Assembly: GCF_018687735.1 (NCBI RefSeq)
Contig: NZ_CP061304.1
Span: 1,674,001-1,738,000, forward strand
From: Polynucleobacter sp. MG-5-Ahmo-C2
Lineage (GTDB): Bacteria > Pseudomonadota > Gammaproteobacteria > Burkholderiales > Burkholderiaceae
DNA: 64,000 nucleotides
Direction of reading: 5' to 3'
The notes under the pieces were generated by a model. That model was not told the DNA's origin and made no database searches. It worked only from the letters and a program-made list of their open reading frames with translations. Positions 1 through 8,488 of the stretch are shown here, one piece after another. Both the position numbers and the translations under genes were made by a program. Position 1 is the first letter of the stretch; each line of letters starts with the position of its first letter.

Positions 1-1067
1 GCTTTATGAATACTTGCTTGAGCCTGGGCAACAGTTCTTCCTTTTGCCATAGAGGCGCTAATGAGAAATAATTCCGGCCCCCGAGAAATCATGTCATAAG
101 AAACGCCAACATCATTTATGACTTTTTCTTGCTTAACCAGTTTTCTATTGAGACGCGCATTGTCATAACCATCGAGCACAGCGGTTAGAAGTTCAAGAGC
201 ATAAGGCTCAGGATCATCAAGCTTACCGGGCTCCAGGCGTGGGACCTTCCAGGCCATAGATAATTGAGCGCTATCAGCTGGAGCTTTCACCTGTGATTGT
301 TTAACCCCTTTTTGGGGCGGCTCAATTTGCGGCTTACGTACCGGCAAATCATGCGTAGCAATAGCACCGTAATACTTTTCAACTACTGCCAAAATTTGCC
401 TAGGATCCACATCGCCGCTGATGACAACGGTTGCATTATTGGGGGCATACCAACTACGATACCAAGCGCGTGCATCGGCAGCTTTCATGTTTTGCAGATC
501 ATTCATCCAACCTATAACCGGATGACGATAAGGCGAGCTCATATAGGCAGTTGCCATGAGGGATTCATTTAAGAGGCTGCCCGGATTATCTTCAGTACGC
601 AGGCGGCGCTCTTCCATCACTACCTGAATTTCTTTTAAGAATTCTGCGTCGTCAAAGTTAAGATTAGACATGCGATCTGCTTCAAGCCTAATAACTTCAT
701 CTAACTTGGATTTTTCAACTTGCTGAAAATACGCTGTGTAATCACGGGAAGTAAATGCATTCTCGCGCCCCCCAACAGCAGCCACTAATCGAGAGAATTC
801 TCCGGCCTTCACTTGATGAGTTCCCTTGAACATCATATGTTCCAGTACGTGTGCAACTCCGGTGCGGCCGTTCACCTCATCCATCGAGCCTGCGCGATAC
901 CAAACCATATGGGCGACTGTAGGTGCCCGATGATCCTCGCGAATAATCAGCTTTAATCCATTATTGAGAGTGAATTCATGAGTATCCGCAGAATCACTAC
1001 TGGCAGCCCAAGACATTTGGGTAAACAGTAAAATTAAAAAGGAAATTCGGAGTAAATTGCTACGCAT
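1..1067 (-). CDS. M16 family zinc metallopeptidase (pitrilysin-like), C-terminus beyond the window
   Basis: About 355 N-terminal residues are visible; the gene runs off the left edge. The ATG at 1067 starts a hydrophobic signal peptide (about residues 1-21, ending MSWA), so the protein is probably periplasmic. The inverted zinc motif HxxEH is seen as HVLEH at residues 73-77, followed by the family's FKGT stretch and a downstream VMEERR segment that should carry the third zinc ligand. M16 peptidases degrade peptides or process small proteins. In related bacteria two M16 genes often lie in tandem, the second inactive; this copy keeps the active-site motif. It is divergent from ftsY with 63 bases between the start codons. 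Confidence 0.93.
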   Translation of the reverse strand, partial: MRSNLLRISFLILLFTQMSWAASSDSADTHEFTLNNGLKLIIREDHRAPTVAHMVWYRAGSMDEVNGRTGVAHVLEHMMFKGTHQVKAGEFSRLVAAVGGRENAFTSRDYTAYFQQVEKSKLDEVIRLEADRMSNLNFDDAEFLKEIQVVMEERRLRTEDNPGSLLNESLMATAYMSSPYRHPVIGWMNDLQNMKAADARAWYRSWYAPNNATVVISGDVDPRQILAVVEKYYGAIATHDLPVRKPQIEPPQKGVKQSQVKAPADSAQLSMAWKVPRLEPGKLDDPEPYALELLTAVLDGYDNARLNRKLVKQEKVINDVGVSYDMISRGPELFLISASMAKGRTVAQAQASIHK

Positions 1068-1130
1068 CTGCTAAATCACCATATCCCAAGAATTAAATTG
1101 ATAAGATGCAAGGTTTAAATTGTATCGATT

Positions 1131-2021
1131 ATGTTCGGCTTACGTAAAACCCTCGGATCCCTTTTCAAGTCAAGCAAAACAGATGAAGCTTGGTTTGATA
1201 CTTTGGAAGAATCACTAATTCAAAGTGATGTGGGCCTACCTACGACTGAGCAATTGATAGGTAAGCTTCGCAAAGCTGCTAAATCAGAAAAAGCTTCTAG
1301 TCCTGAAGAGCTACAAACGCTTCTCATTGAAGAAGTAAGCACCCTACTAAAAGCATTAGAGCCCTCCCCAAACCCTCTTTTTGAATCTATCAAAGCCAAT
1401 ATCCCGGAGATATGGCTAGTTGTGGGAGTCAATGGAGCTGGCAAGACCACCACTATTGGCAAACTTTGTAAGCTCTTTCAATCTCAAGGAAAATCTGTTC
1501 TCTTGGCTGCAGGAGATACATTTAGAGCTGCTGCCCGGAATCAATTACAAGAATGGGGTAGTCGCAATCAGGTAGACGTCATTACTCAGGAAGGCGGTGA
1601 TGCCGCTGCAGTTGCTCATGACGCCATCCACTCAGCAATCTCTCGTAAAAACGATATCCTGATTATTGATACTGCTGGTCGCCTTGCCACTCAAGACCAC
1701 CTCATGGAAGAACTCAAGAAGGTAAAGCGTGTGATCGGCAAAGCCCTTCCTGGCGCACCACACCATACCCTGCTAATACTGGATGGCAATACTGGTCAAA
1801 ACGGCTTGAGTCAAGTAAAGGCCTTCCATGCGGCCCTTGGTCTTACTGGAATCATCGTTACGAAGCTAGATGGCACTGCTAAGGGTGGCGTTATCTGCGC
1901 CCTGGCACATACCCTCCAAGAAGGAGGAAAGCCAGCCATATTGGCCCTAGGCAAGGGCGAGGGAATTGATGATTTAGCGCCATTCACAGCTAAGCGATAT
2001 TCATCTGAATTATTCAATTAA
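1131..2021 (+). CDS. ftsY: Signal recognition particle receptor FtsY
   Basis: FtsY is the SRP-receptor GTPase that docks Ffh-ribosome complexes at the inner membrane for co-translational insertion. At 296 residues it has the N and G domains but almost none of the long acidic A domain of E. coli FtsY; only a short basic N-terminus (LRKTLGSLFKSSK) precedes the N domain. The P-loop GVNGAGKT is at 99-106, DTAGR at 180-184 and TKLD at 244-247, followed by GTAKGG. The start is a good fit because the protein begins with the MFGL/K-type membrane-targeting helix usual for short FtsY proteins. rpoH follows 90 bases downstream but has its own promoter. Confidence 0.97.
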   Translation: MFGLRKTLGSLFKSSKTDEAWFDTLEESLIQSDVGLPTTEQLIGKLRKAAKSEKASSPEELQTLLIEEVSTLLKALEPSPNPLFESIKANIPEIWLVVGVNGAGKTTTIGKLCKLFQSQGKSVLLAAGDTFRAAARNQLQEWGSRNQVDVITQEGGDAAAVAHDAIHSAISRKNDILIIDTAGRLATQDHLMEELKKVKRVIGKALPGAPHHTLLILDGNTGQNGLSQVKAFHAALGLTGIIVTKLDGTAKGGVICALAHTLQEGGKPAILALGKGEGIDDLAPFTAKRYSSELFN

Positions 2022-2049
2022 ATCAGTGACTTATAGTTATTAAAAACCA

Positions 2050-2076
2050 TTAGCACTCTCTTGACAGGAGTGCTAA
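2050..2076 (+). promoter_or_regulatory. CIRCE operator (HrcA binding site) upstream of rpoH
   Basis: This is a perfect inverted repeat. TTAGCACTC (2050-2058) and GAGTGCTAA (2068-2076) are separated by exactly 9 bases, matching the CIRCE consensus at every arm position. HrcA binds CIRCE as a dimer and represses, usually at groESL or dnaK operons. Here the site lies 35 bases before the rpoH start codon. The 9-base spacer contains TTGACA (2061-2066), a consensus -35 box, so bound HrcA would block RNA polymerase directly. Confidence 0.93.
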
Positions 2077-2090
2077 AATAGAGCTTTATT
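2061..2090 (+). promoter_or_regulatory. Probable sigma-70 promoter of rpoH, embedded in CIRCE
   Basis: A perfect -35 TTGACA at 2061-2066 is followed after 18 bases by a weak -10 TTTATT at 2085-2090. Transcription would begin about 15 bases before the ATG at 2112, giving a very short leader with no clear Shine-Dalgarno sequence. The -35 call is strong; the -10 call is uncertain. Confidence 0.6.
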
Positions 2091-2111
2091 AACACCACAT
2101 CTTTTTAAAAA

Positions 2112-3041
2112 ATGGTTCAAAAGAAATCTGACAAACCGAATATGCAAAGGCTGCCTGTAGCGCAGGCTGCAGCGGCGTCTGCATTTCCGATGCTGCCATC
2201 CCTTGGGGTTGGCACTCTTGATTCTTATATTGCGTACGTGAATCGCGTACCCATGCTGAGCGCTGCAGAAGAGCTGCATCTTGCGCAGGAATTTCGCCGC
2301 ACTGAAAATGTCGATGCCGCTAAGACATTAGTGCTTTCGCATTTACGCCTCGTTGTTTCTGTTGCTCGTCAATATCTCGGTTATGGCATTCCGCATGCCG
2401 ACTTGATTCAAGAAGGCAATATTGGTTTGATGAAAGCCGTTAAGCGTTACGACCCAAATAATGGTGCACGCTTAGTGTCATACGCAATTCATTGGATTAA
2501 GGCAGAGATTCATGAGTACATTCTCAAGAACTGGCGCTTAGTTAAAATGGCAACGACTAAAGCACAACGCAAGTTGTTCTTCAACTTACGTAGTAATAAA
2601 CCAACTTTGAGCGCGCTTACTCCGGGCGAAGTAGAAGCTTTAGCTAAAGCACTTGATGTTAAAGGTTCAGACGTTAAAGAAATGGAAATGCGTCTTGCCG
2701 GCGGAGATGTTGCTCTGGAAGGCGATGACACTGATGAAGATGCGGCCTATGCCCCGATTCAATGGCTTGCCGATAATAGCCAAGAGCCTACGGAGCGAAT
2801 TGCCAGCAATGAGACTGACGCACTACAAGGCCCCAAGCTAGATCAAGCCTTGATGGCTCTAGATGAGCGCAGTCGTAATATTGTGCAGTCACGTTGGTTA
2901 GCAATGGATGCAGATGGTAACGGCACGAAGACATTGCATGACCTCGCCGCTGAATACGGCATCTCAGCAGAGCGTGTTCGTCAAATTGAGACGGCAGCCC
3001 TCAAAAAGATGCGCGGCATGTTGCAAGCTGAAGCAGCCTAA
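2112..3041 (+). CDS. rpoH: RNA polymerase heat-shock sigma factor RpoH (sigma-32)
   Basis: This is a sigma-70 family alternative sigma factor directing heat-shock gene transcription. The 309 residues include region 2 (about 50-140, with the DLIQEGNIGLMKAV core), the diagnostic RpoH box QRKLFFNLR at 152-160 that separates sigma-32 from other sigma factors, and a region 4.2 helix-turn-helix near the C-terminus (YGISAERVRQIE). An acidic insertion (EGDDTDEDAAYAP) lies between regions 3 and 4. The ATG at 2112 lacks a clear ribosome-binding site; the methionine at residue 11 is an alternative start. The perfect CIRCE just upstream suggests HrcA represses this gene, linking the two heat-shock circuits. 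Confidence 0.95.
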   Translation: MVQKKSDKPNMQRLPVAQAAAASAFPMLPSLGVGTLDSYIAYVNRVPMLSAAEELHLAQEFRRTENVDAAKTLVLSHLRLVVSVARQYLGYGIPHADLIQEGNIGLMKAVKRYDPNNGARLVSYAIHWIKAEIHEYILKNWRLVKMATTKAQRKLFFNLRSNKPTLSALTPGEVEALAKALDVKGSDVKEMEMRLAGGDVALEGDDTDEDAAYAPIQWLADNSQEPTERIASNETDALQGPKLDQALMALDERSRNIVQSRWLAMDADGNGTKTLHDLAAEYGISAERVRQIETAALKKMRGMLQAEAA

Positions 3042-3066
3042 GCTTCTTCAGCCATACCAAACACAA

Positions 3067-3657
3067 TTATTTTAAAAGCTCTTTCAAGTCATGCGCCAAG
3101 GTCTCAGGGCCTTGAGCATGCTTGATGTAGAGACGCAAGCGCCCCTCTGGGTCAAATGCATAGCTGCCGGCCGTATGATCTATTGTGTAGGAGCCCGGAC
3201 TAATTCCCGGAACCTTCTTGTAATAAATCTTGAAGTCCTTGGCGACTTTTTCTAAAGCAGCCTCATCGGCTGGACGTAAACCCAAGAAACGAGAATCAAA
3301 AGCTGGCACATACTGCTTCAAAATGGCAGCGGTATCTCGCTCAGGATCAACGGTCACAAAAAGCACTTGCACTTTATCCGATTGAGACCCCAATAGGGTC
3401 ATGACTTGCTGCATTTCAGTGAGGGTGGTTGGGCAAACATCTGGGCACTGTGTATAGCCAAAGAACATCACCACGACCTTGCCCTTAAAGTCTGCGAGCG
3501 TTCTTTCTCTACCATCTGGATCCACCAAACTAAAGTCCTTACCAAAGGCAGTGCTACCAGTAATATCGATGTTTTTAAACTCTGGCTTTGGGCTGCAAGC
3601 GGTTAATGCAATTAGAAAAGCAGCAAAACAGCAGTTACGCAAAAAAGTAATATTCAT
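3067..3657 (-). CDS. SCO1/SenC-family copper chaperone lipoprotein
   Basis: Thioredoxin-fold protein that delivers copper to the CuA site of cytochrome oxidase subunit II. A lipoprotein signal ends in LTAC (residues 18-21), so it should be anchored to the periplasmic membrane face. The copper-binding CxxxC is C71-C75 in GYTQCPDVCP, and the third ligand is H161 in the DHTAG motif. At 196 residues it is of normal length. It is the last gene of the surf1-(unknown)-ctaA-ctaB-sco run, starting one base after the ctaB stop, which fits a role in oxidase assembly. It is convergent with rpoH. Confidence 0.94.
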   Translation of the reverse strand: MNITFLRNCCFAAFLIALTACSPKPEFKNIDITGSTAFGKDFSLVDPDGRERTLADFKGKVVVMFFGYTQCPDVCPTTLTEMQQVMTLLGSQSDKVQVLFVTVDPERDTAAILKQYVPAFDSRFLGLRPADEAALEKVAKDFKIYYKKVPGISPGSYTIDHTAGSYAFDPEGRLRLYIKHAQGPETLAHDLKELLK

Positions 3658-3658
3658 C

Positions 3659-4552
3659 TCAGAGGAAGTAGTGATCTATGAGCAACGCTGCAAAGAGCAA
3701 AGACAAATAGGTAATTGAAAAGCGGAAAGTTTTCTTAGCCAGCTCATCGCTATAAGAAATAAATAAAGCAATCGCATAGCCCAAGAACATGAAGCCAAGA
3801 ATAATTGCGGAAACTAGATACACCATGCCGCTCATGCCATAGATATAAGGCAGCATAGTTGCCGCAATCAATATCAGGGTATACAAGAGGATATTGAGCA
3901 GGGTAAAACGCTCACCGTGTGTCACTGGCAACATTGGCAATCCAGATTGCACATAGTCGTCACGACGATATAGGGCTAAGGCCCAGAAGTGTGGGGGCGT
4001 CCAAACAAAAATAATTAAGACCAAAAGCCAGGCTTCGGCAGATAGCGTATTAGTTACCGCAGCCCAGCCTAGCGCTGGAGGCATTGCTCCAGAGAGGCCG
4101 CCAATCACAATATTTTGTGGCGTTGCTGGCTTTAGTAGCCAGGTGTAAATCACAGCATATCCCACAAAGGTTGCTAAAGTCAGCCACATGGTGAGGGGGT
4201 TGCAAAAGTTCCATAGAATGACCATTCCGAGCGAACCGAGAATGATAGAGAAAACAATAATATGAAATGGTGTCACCTCGCCAGTGGCTGAGGGGCGCCA
4301 AGAGGTACGCTTCATCTTTGCATCTACGGCTTGCTCAATTAAACAGTTCACAGCAAATGCGGCGCCCGCCAATAACCAGATACCAATAATTCCACCGAAT
4401 AGAACGGGATAAGGAACCATACCTGGCGTCGCCAAGAACATGCCAATCACTGCACAAAAAACGGCAAGCTGAGTCACCCTGGGTTTTGTTAAAACCCAGT
4501 ACTGACGCCAACGTGGCATTGCGACAGGCGCAGAGGTTTTAGGTGTGTTCAT
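3659..4552 (-). CDS. ctaB: Protoheme IX farnesyltransferase (haem O synthase)
   Basis: UbiA-superfamily membrane prenyltransferase that adds a farnesyl group to haem B, giving haem O, the precursor of the haem A made by CtaA. The open frame extends upstream into ctaA, but the ATG at 4552 is chosen because it overlaps the ctaA stop as ATGA and gives the usual 297 residues. The first polyprenyl motif spans N69 to D77 (NCLIEQAVD) followed by KRTSWRP, with Glu in place of the first Asp, as I recall for related bacteria. The second motif is [16 protein letters not shown]. Multiple membrane helices are evident. Confidence 0.96.
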   Translation of the reverse strand: MNTPKTSAPVAMPRWRQYWVLTKPRVTQLAVFCAVIGMFLATPGMVPYPVLFGGIIGIWLLAGAAFAVNCLIEQAVDAKMKRTSWRPSATGEVTPFHIIVFSIILGSLGMVILWNFCNPLTMWLTLATFVGYAVIYTWLLKPATPQNIVIGGLSGAMPPALGWAAVTNTLSAEAWLLVLIIFVWTPPHFWALALYRRDDYVQSGLPMLPVTHGERFTLLNILLYTLILIAATMLPYIYGMSGMVYLVSAIILGFMFLGYAIALFISYSDELAKKTFRFSITYLSLLFAALLIDHYFL

Positions 4553-5676
4553 CGCTTTGCCATCTTCTTTGAAGGGGATGGGGCCCAAGACGCCCAATAA
4601 CTCATCCTGACTAAACAAAATACTAAAGCGGCAGAACCCGCGGTGTGCAATAAAGCAGCAAATAATGGCCACTGAAATACGACGTTGGATATTCCGGTAA
4701 GGATTTGTAGCAGAAGCAATGCGATTAAAAGTTTTGCAAAGCGCTTCAGTTCTGATAACACCGGGTTTGCCAATTGCAGAGCTTTCCAGCCCAACGCACC
4801 CAAGACAATCAAAACCAAAATAGCAAATAAGCGATGTGCCCAATGAATTGTCTGTAAAGCTACTGGAGAAATAAATTCACCTTGCGCATTAAGACCCAAT
4901 TGACGCCATAGTGTGAAGCCCTCCCTCCAATGAGTTTCTGGCCAGACACTTCCAAGGCAAGTAGGGAAATCCGGGCAGGCCAATACTGCATAATTAGTAC
5001 TGACCCAAGCGCCTAAAAAGATTTGGATGGTCAGAACTACAAAAGCAATGCAGAGAAGCTGGGCTGGTAAAGGGCGTATGCGCAGAGTAAGGACAGCAGA
5101 AGTGCTCTGCTCCCAAGCTTGCTGTGCATAAGTAGTTAAGCAGGCCAATAAAAGCAAAGCCAACATCAAATGAATTGTCACGATGATGGGCTGTAATTTG
5201 AGGGTCACGGTCCATGCACCAAAAGCCCCCTGAACACATACCAACAAGAGTAGACCCAAACTACCCAGCAAAGGGAATTTTCCCAAAGACTTTACCTTGC
5301 CAAAAGCGAGGGCTACCTGAACCAAAATTAAGGCGCCTACTGTCATTGCTAAATAGCGATGAATCATTTCGATCCAGGCCTTTATTACGGTGACAGGGCC
5401 AGTAGGCAAAGCGGTCTCGGCCAACTGAATCTCGCCAAGTGCATGAAAGGGATTGGAGACCCCATAGCATCCCGGCCAATCAGGGCAACCCAGCCCTGAA
5501 TCGGTTAAACGGGTAAATGCGCCAAACACAATCAGATCAAACGTCATAAAGACTAATACCCAATTGAGTTTTTGGAAAAAGCTATAGCCTGGCCTCGTCC
5601 AAAGATAAGCCAAGGGAAGTCCTGCAAATATGATCGCAATAGTAGCCAACTCCAAGAACAAAACAAAAGTAGGCAT
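4549..5676 (-). CDS. ctaA: Haem A synthase (COX15/CtaA family)
   Basis: Integral membrane haem A synthase that oxidises the C8 methyl group of haem O to a formyl group, supplying haem A for the CoxA active site. The 375 residues show about eight hydrophobic segments and the family hallmarks: [21 protein letters not shown] near residues 52-72, EMIHRYLAM around 103-110, and HWAHRLFA in the second half, which supply the haem-ligating histidines. The start overlaps the stop of the preceding unknown membrane protein by one base, and the stop overlaps ctaB by ATGA. Translational coupling along the operon is likely. Confidence 0.96.
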   Translation of the reverse strand: MPTFVLFLELATIAIIFAGLPLAYLWTRPGYSFFQKLNWVLVFMTFDLIVFGAFTRLTDSGLGCPDWPGCYGVSNPFHALGEIQLAETALPTGPVTVIKAWIEMIHRYLAMTVGALILVQVALAFGKVKSLGKFPLLGSLGLLLLVCVQGAFGAWTVTLKLQPIIVTIHLMLALLLLACLTTYAQQAWEQSTSAVLTLRIRPLPAQLLCIAFVVLTIQIFLGAWVSTNYAVLACPDFPTCLGSVWPETHWREGFTLWRQLGLNAQGEFISPVALQTIHWAHRLFAILVLIVLGALGWKALQLANPVLSELKRFAKLLIALLLLQILTGISNVVFQWPLFAALLHTAGSAALVFCLVRMSYWASWAPSPSKKMAKR

Positions 5677-6332
5677 TACAAATTCTCACCCTTGTGATTT
5701 AACTTCAAGAGTTTTTCTAAATCCTTTTTGATGCCGGCAAATTCTTTCGGCGAATTGGTAACTGGGAAATACATCATCTTCGCCGGACTTGGATCAATCA
5801 ACTGAATTTGCTGCCCTGAACCCTCTTTATTTAACCAAGATTCAAACTCGGCCTTTATCTTAGGATCTCCTGGAAGCCCTATAACCTTAAATCCAGCAGC
5901 CTGCTCGTCATAAGCCTTGGCAACTTCAGGATCAACAGGCTTTCCATCGGTATTGATCCAGACGAGTTGAACACGCTTACTCTCTCTACCCATTGCAATC
6001 CTCACCTGACGCATGAGAAAGAGCGCTTCAATACATTTTTCATCTTTGATTTGGCATTCACCGGCAGGGCGCGCAATCAAAAGAGTCCATTTACCTTGCA
6101 GCGGAACATTAAGCCACATCGCATTCAATTCTTGAGCTGGGTAGACCAAAGTGCCAAAGTTTGTTTTTCCACCTTCAGGTTTAATAACGTAATAGGCAAA
6201 ATATGAAGCTATAACCGGAGAGGCACAAGCAAGCAATAACAACAGCATCTGAATGCGACCACGACGAGTGCGCGCATTAATAGCGGATGCGTCTATCTGT
6301 GAAGCTGGAATTAATAATTCTTTATCACTCAC
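5676..6332 (-). CDS. Single-pass membrane protein of the oxidase assembly cluster, function unknown
   Basis: I do not recognise a named family. A GTG at 6332 overlaps the surf1 stop as GTGA and gives 218 residues; a longer ATG start at 6359 would reach 30 bases into surf1 and is less likely. One membrane helix lies near residues 25-48 (LLLLACASPVIASYFAYYVI). The rest looks periplasmic with a thioredoxin-like flavour, for example WTLLIARPAGECQIKDEKC with two cysteines five residues apart, and a C-terminal IKKDLEKLLKL helix. Proteins of this type sit between SURF1 and CtaA in many betaproteobacteria, so a role in oxidase assembly is inferred from position. Confidence 0.85.
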   Translation of the reverse strand: MSDKELLIPASQIDASAINARTRRGRIQMLLLLLACASPVIASYFAYYVIKPEGGKTNFGTLVYPAQELNAMWLNVPLQGKWTLLIARPAGECQIKDEKCIEALFLMRQVRIAMGRESKRVQLVWINTDGKPVDPEVAKAYDEQAAGFKVIGLPGDPKIKAEFESWLNKEGSGQQIQLIDPSPAKMMYFPVTNSPKEFAGIKKDLEKLLKLNHKGENL

Positions 6333-7114
6333 TCTTGATCCCCATTCAAACCCCGCCACCTATATTGCCGCAGGCCAGTAATCAACCAAAATAAGAAGCC
6401 AACAAGCGCTAATGCAAACCACTGGAATGCATAAGCATAATGGCGATCGACTCCGGTCGTCAGGGGAGCCCACTCGCGCAATAGGCCATCATCGATACCA
6501 GTATCAACCTCTCGCAAAATAAAAGGGCTCTGAGCCCAACCGCGCAATTTGCCCTCACCCACCAAATCAAAATTCTGCTCAATTCGGGGCTTGCCAGTAT
6601 CGATGGCAGCCTTGCTTTCGCCTAAGGCATAAACCCTACCCGGATGGGCAAAGACAATACCTTCAATATTGACTTGATTAGATGGCGTTTTAATCGGAGG
6701 CAAAGACTCACGATTCTCATTGTTACGCGGAGCCCAACCCCGATTTACCCAAAGAATCTCATCGCGCCCCTGAAGCTGCAAAGGCATCAAAAGGTAAAAA
6801 CCAGACTGCGAGGAATTGCTCCCAACAGAAGGGATTGGTCTTGGCCGGTTGTCCAACCAAATAGCCGCACGTGGGATATATTGACCACGAGCAATCATGC
6901 GACGCTCGCTTGCTTCTTCTAAAGTCAAAGGGCCCGCATTTGCACTCAAAATTGGCATCTGTTGCCTAGCTAATAAATTAGCGGCCAAGGCAATCTTGCC
7001 CTCAGCCCTACTCAACTGCCAAATACCAGCAGCACAGCCAATTGCAATGACCAGCAAGGCTGATAAAGTAGCAACTATGCGCTTAGCAATGAGAGCTGTA
7101 AAAAGATTATTCAA
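6329..7114 (-). CDS. SURF1 family cytochrome oxidase assembly protein
   Basis: SURF1 assists haem A insertion into oxidase subunit I. The 261-residue protein has the family plan: an N-terminal membrane helix (about residues 12-32, LSALLVIAIGCAAGIWQL), a periplasmic domain with LDNRPRPIPS and ILWVNRGWAPR, and a C-terminal helix (about 230-250) ending in a short basic tail. Its start is only 14 bases from the start of the plus-strand DUF2909 gene, so its promoter must overlap that gene. It heads the surf1-ctaA-ctaB-sco run. Confidence 0.94.
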   Translation of the reverse strand: MNNLFTALIAKRIVATLSALLVIAIGCAAGIWQLSRAEGKIALAANLLARQQMPILSANAGPLTLEEASERRMIARGQYIPRAAIWLDNRPRPIPSVGSNSSQSGFYLLMPLQLQGRDEILWVNRGWAPRNNENRESLPPIKTPSNQVNIEGIVFAHPGRVYALGESKAAIDTGKPRIEQNFDLVGEGKLRGWAQSPFILREVDTGIDDGLLREWAPLTTGVDRHYAYAFQWFALALVGFLFWLITGLRQYRWRGLNGDQE

Positions 7115-7128
7115 GTGAAGGATTTAAG

Positions 7129-7341
7129 ATGAAGTGGATTATTCCGATTGTCCTACTAATGATTGTTGCTAGCTTAGGGTCAGCTCTCTATTACATGATG
7201 AAAGATAGGGGTAATAGCTCCAGAATGGTTCACTCGCTCATGCTGCGCATCGGTCTATCGCTCGCACTATTCATCGGGATTCTGCTAGCCCATTACTTTG
7301 GTCTGATTGAATCTACCGGTATCAAAGTAGGCACAAACTAA
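7129..7341 (+). CDS. Twin-transmembrane DUF2909 family protein
   Basis: Seventy residues with two hydrophobic helices (about 2-23 and 42-62) joined by a short basic loop (KDRGNSSRMVHS). This matches the small DUF2909 membrane proteins found beside coxC and surf1 in betaproteobacteria. No function is known; oxidase assembly is a guess from position. It is the only plus-strand gene in the roughly 9 kb oxidase block and is followed directly by a bidirectional-looking terminator. A plausible AAGGAT ribosome-binding sequence precedes the ATG. Confidence 0.85.
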   Translation: MKWIIPIVLLMIVASLGSALYYMMKDRGNSSRMVHSLMLRIGLSLALFIGILLAHYFGLIESTGIKVGTN

Positions 7342-7375
7342 ACTAGCCACTTAAAAATAGAACGCCTAAAAATCA

Positions 7376-7402
7376 ATCGGGGCTTAGCGCCCCGATTTTT
7401 TT
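7376..7402 (+). terminator. Rho-independent terminator between the DUF2909 gene and coxC
   Basis: An 8-bp perfect stem ATCGGGGC/GCCCCGAT (7376-7383 with 7389-7396) closes a 5-base loop and is followed on the plus strand by a run of seven T (7396-7402). It ends the DUF2909 transcript. On the minus strand the same hairpin follows coxC and is trailed by TTGATTTTT, so it may work in both directions. Confidence 0.85.
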
Positions 7403-7409
7403 ATCCCAG

Positions 7410-8282
7410 TTACATCCAATAGACAGCGATGTACAGACCAAGCCAGACAACGTCAACAAAGTGCCAGTACCAAGCAGCACCCTCGAAGGCAAAGTGATGT
7501 TTAGCAGTGAAATCGCCACGAATCATACGACGCAAAACAATTGCCAACATGGTGCCGCCAAGAAATACGTGGAAACCGTGGAAACCAGTCAACATGAAGA
7601 AGGTTGAGCCGTAGATACCAGAGGTCAATTTCAGATTGAGCTCATGGTAGGCATGGTAGTACTCATAGCCCTGGAAGCACAAAAAGATGAAGCCCAAGCC
7701 AACTGTTGCCGCCAAGCCAATAATGGCTTTCTTCATGTGGTTCTCAACCAATGCATGGTGAGCGATAGTAATCGTCACGCCAGAACTCAACAGCAGCAAA
7801 GTGTTCACAGTTGGAATTGGCCAAGGACCCATGGTGGTAAATTTCTCAACCAAACCAGCGGGGCCATCGTTAGGCCAAACAGCCTGGAAGTTAGGCCAGA
7901 GTAATTTGCTCTCAACATCACCCATCCAAGGCATCGCAATATTGCGCGCATAGAAGAGTGCAGAAAAGAATGCGGCAAAGAACATGATCTCAGAGAAAAT
8001 GAACCAAGCCATCGACCAGCGATAAGAAATATCAACGTTGACGCCATTCTTACCAGAATTCGACTCGGCGATCGTGTCGCCAAACCAGTTATAGAGCACG
8101 AACAGAATCCATGCGACACCAACCAAGCTTAAGGCGCCACCCCAAGAGGTGTGATTTACCCATCCAGACATGCCAAAGCCAAAAGCGATTAAGCCAATAG
8201 CTGCCATAGCGGGATGTCTAGATAGTCCAGGGACGTAATAGTATGGGGTTGAATTGGATGACATCTTATTCTCTCTATTCAA
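7410..8282 (-). CDS. coxC: Cytochrome c oxidase subunit III
   Basis: Integral membrane subunit III of the aa3-type oxidase, about 285-290 residues with seven hydrophobic segments. Family landmarks are WFIFSEIMFFAAFFSALFYAR, the GFHGFHVFLGG motif and the C-terminal EGAAWYWHFVDVVWL. The first ATG is at 8282; the start at 8264 (MSSNSTPYYY) is an equally likely alternative because homologues usually begin near that point. It follows the DUF2970 gene by 11 bases and is the last gene of the coxB-coxC operon before the terminator. Confidence 0.97.
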   Translation of the reverse strand: MNRENKMSSNSTPYYYVPGLSRHPAMAAIGLIAFGFGMSGWVNHTSWGGALSLVGVAWILFVLYNWFGDTIAESNSGKNGVNVDISYRWSMAWFIFSEIMFFAAFFSALFYARNIAMPWMGDVESKLLWPNFQAVWPNDGPAGLVEKFTTMGPWPIPTVNTLLLLSSGVTITIAHHALVENHMKKAIIGLAATVGLGFIFLCFQGYEYYHAYHELNLKLTSGIYGSTFFMLTGFHGFHVFLGGTMLAIVLRRMIRGDFTAKHHFAFEGAAWYWHFVDVVWLGLYIAVYWM

Positions 8283-8293
8283 TCAAAAAATAA

Positions 8294-8488
8294 TTAATTG
8301 GACACAACTGCTTTCACTATCAAGAGCAGAACACCCATAAAAATGAGGGCGCCAACAACACCTGCAATGATAATGTGTACAAAACTTAGTGAAGCTACAT
8401 CTTCCTGCAAACCTGCTTTTTTACGCACTCCCAAGAAACCCCACATCACGGCTTTCATAGACTGCATAAAACTGCTTTTTTTCTTCAT
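8294..8488 (-). CDS. DUF2970 family small membrane protein
   Basis: Sixty-four residues: a basic N-terminus (MKKKSSFMQSMKAVMWGFLGVRKK) and one membrane helix near residues 36-60. This is the DUF2970 pattern, in which the soluble part resembles SMKAVxWSFxGxRK. It lies between ctaG and coxC, and its start overlaps the ctaG stop as ATGA, so it is translationally coupled to oxidase genes. Function is unknown. It may be an accessory subunit or assembly helper, an inference from position only. Confidence 0.88.
   Translation of the reverse strand: MKKKSSFMQSMKAVMWGFLGVRKKAGLQEDVASLSFVHIIIAGVVGALIFMGVLLLIVKAVVSN

Noticed and set aside
297..572. Plus-strand open frame of 91 codons
   Set aside because: It lies antisense to the M16 peptidase gene, which shows a full HxxEH motif and signal peptide; the frame has no recognisable protein features.
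4553..4843. A 97-residue upstream extension of ctaB lying inside ctaA
   Set aside because: It is out-of-frame sequence within ctaA; the ATG at 4552 with the ATGA overlap gives the normal N-terminus.
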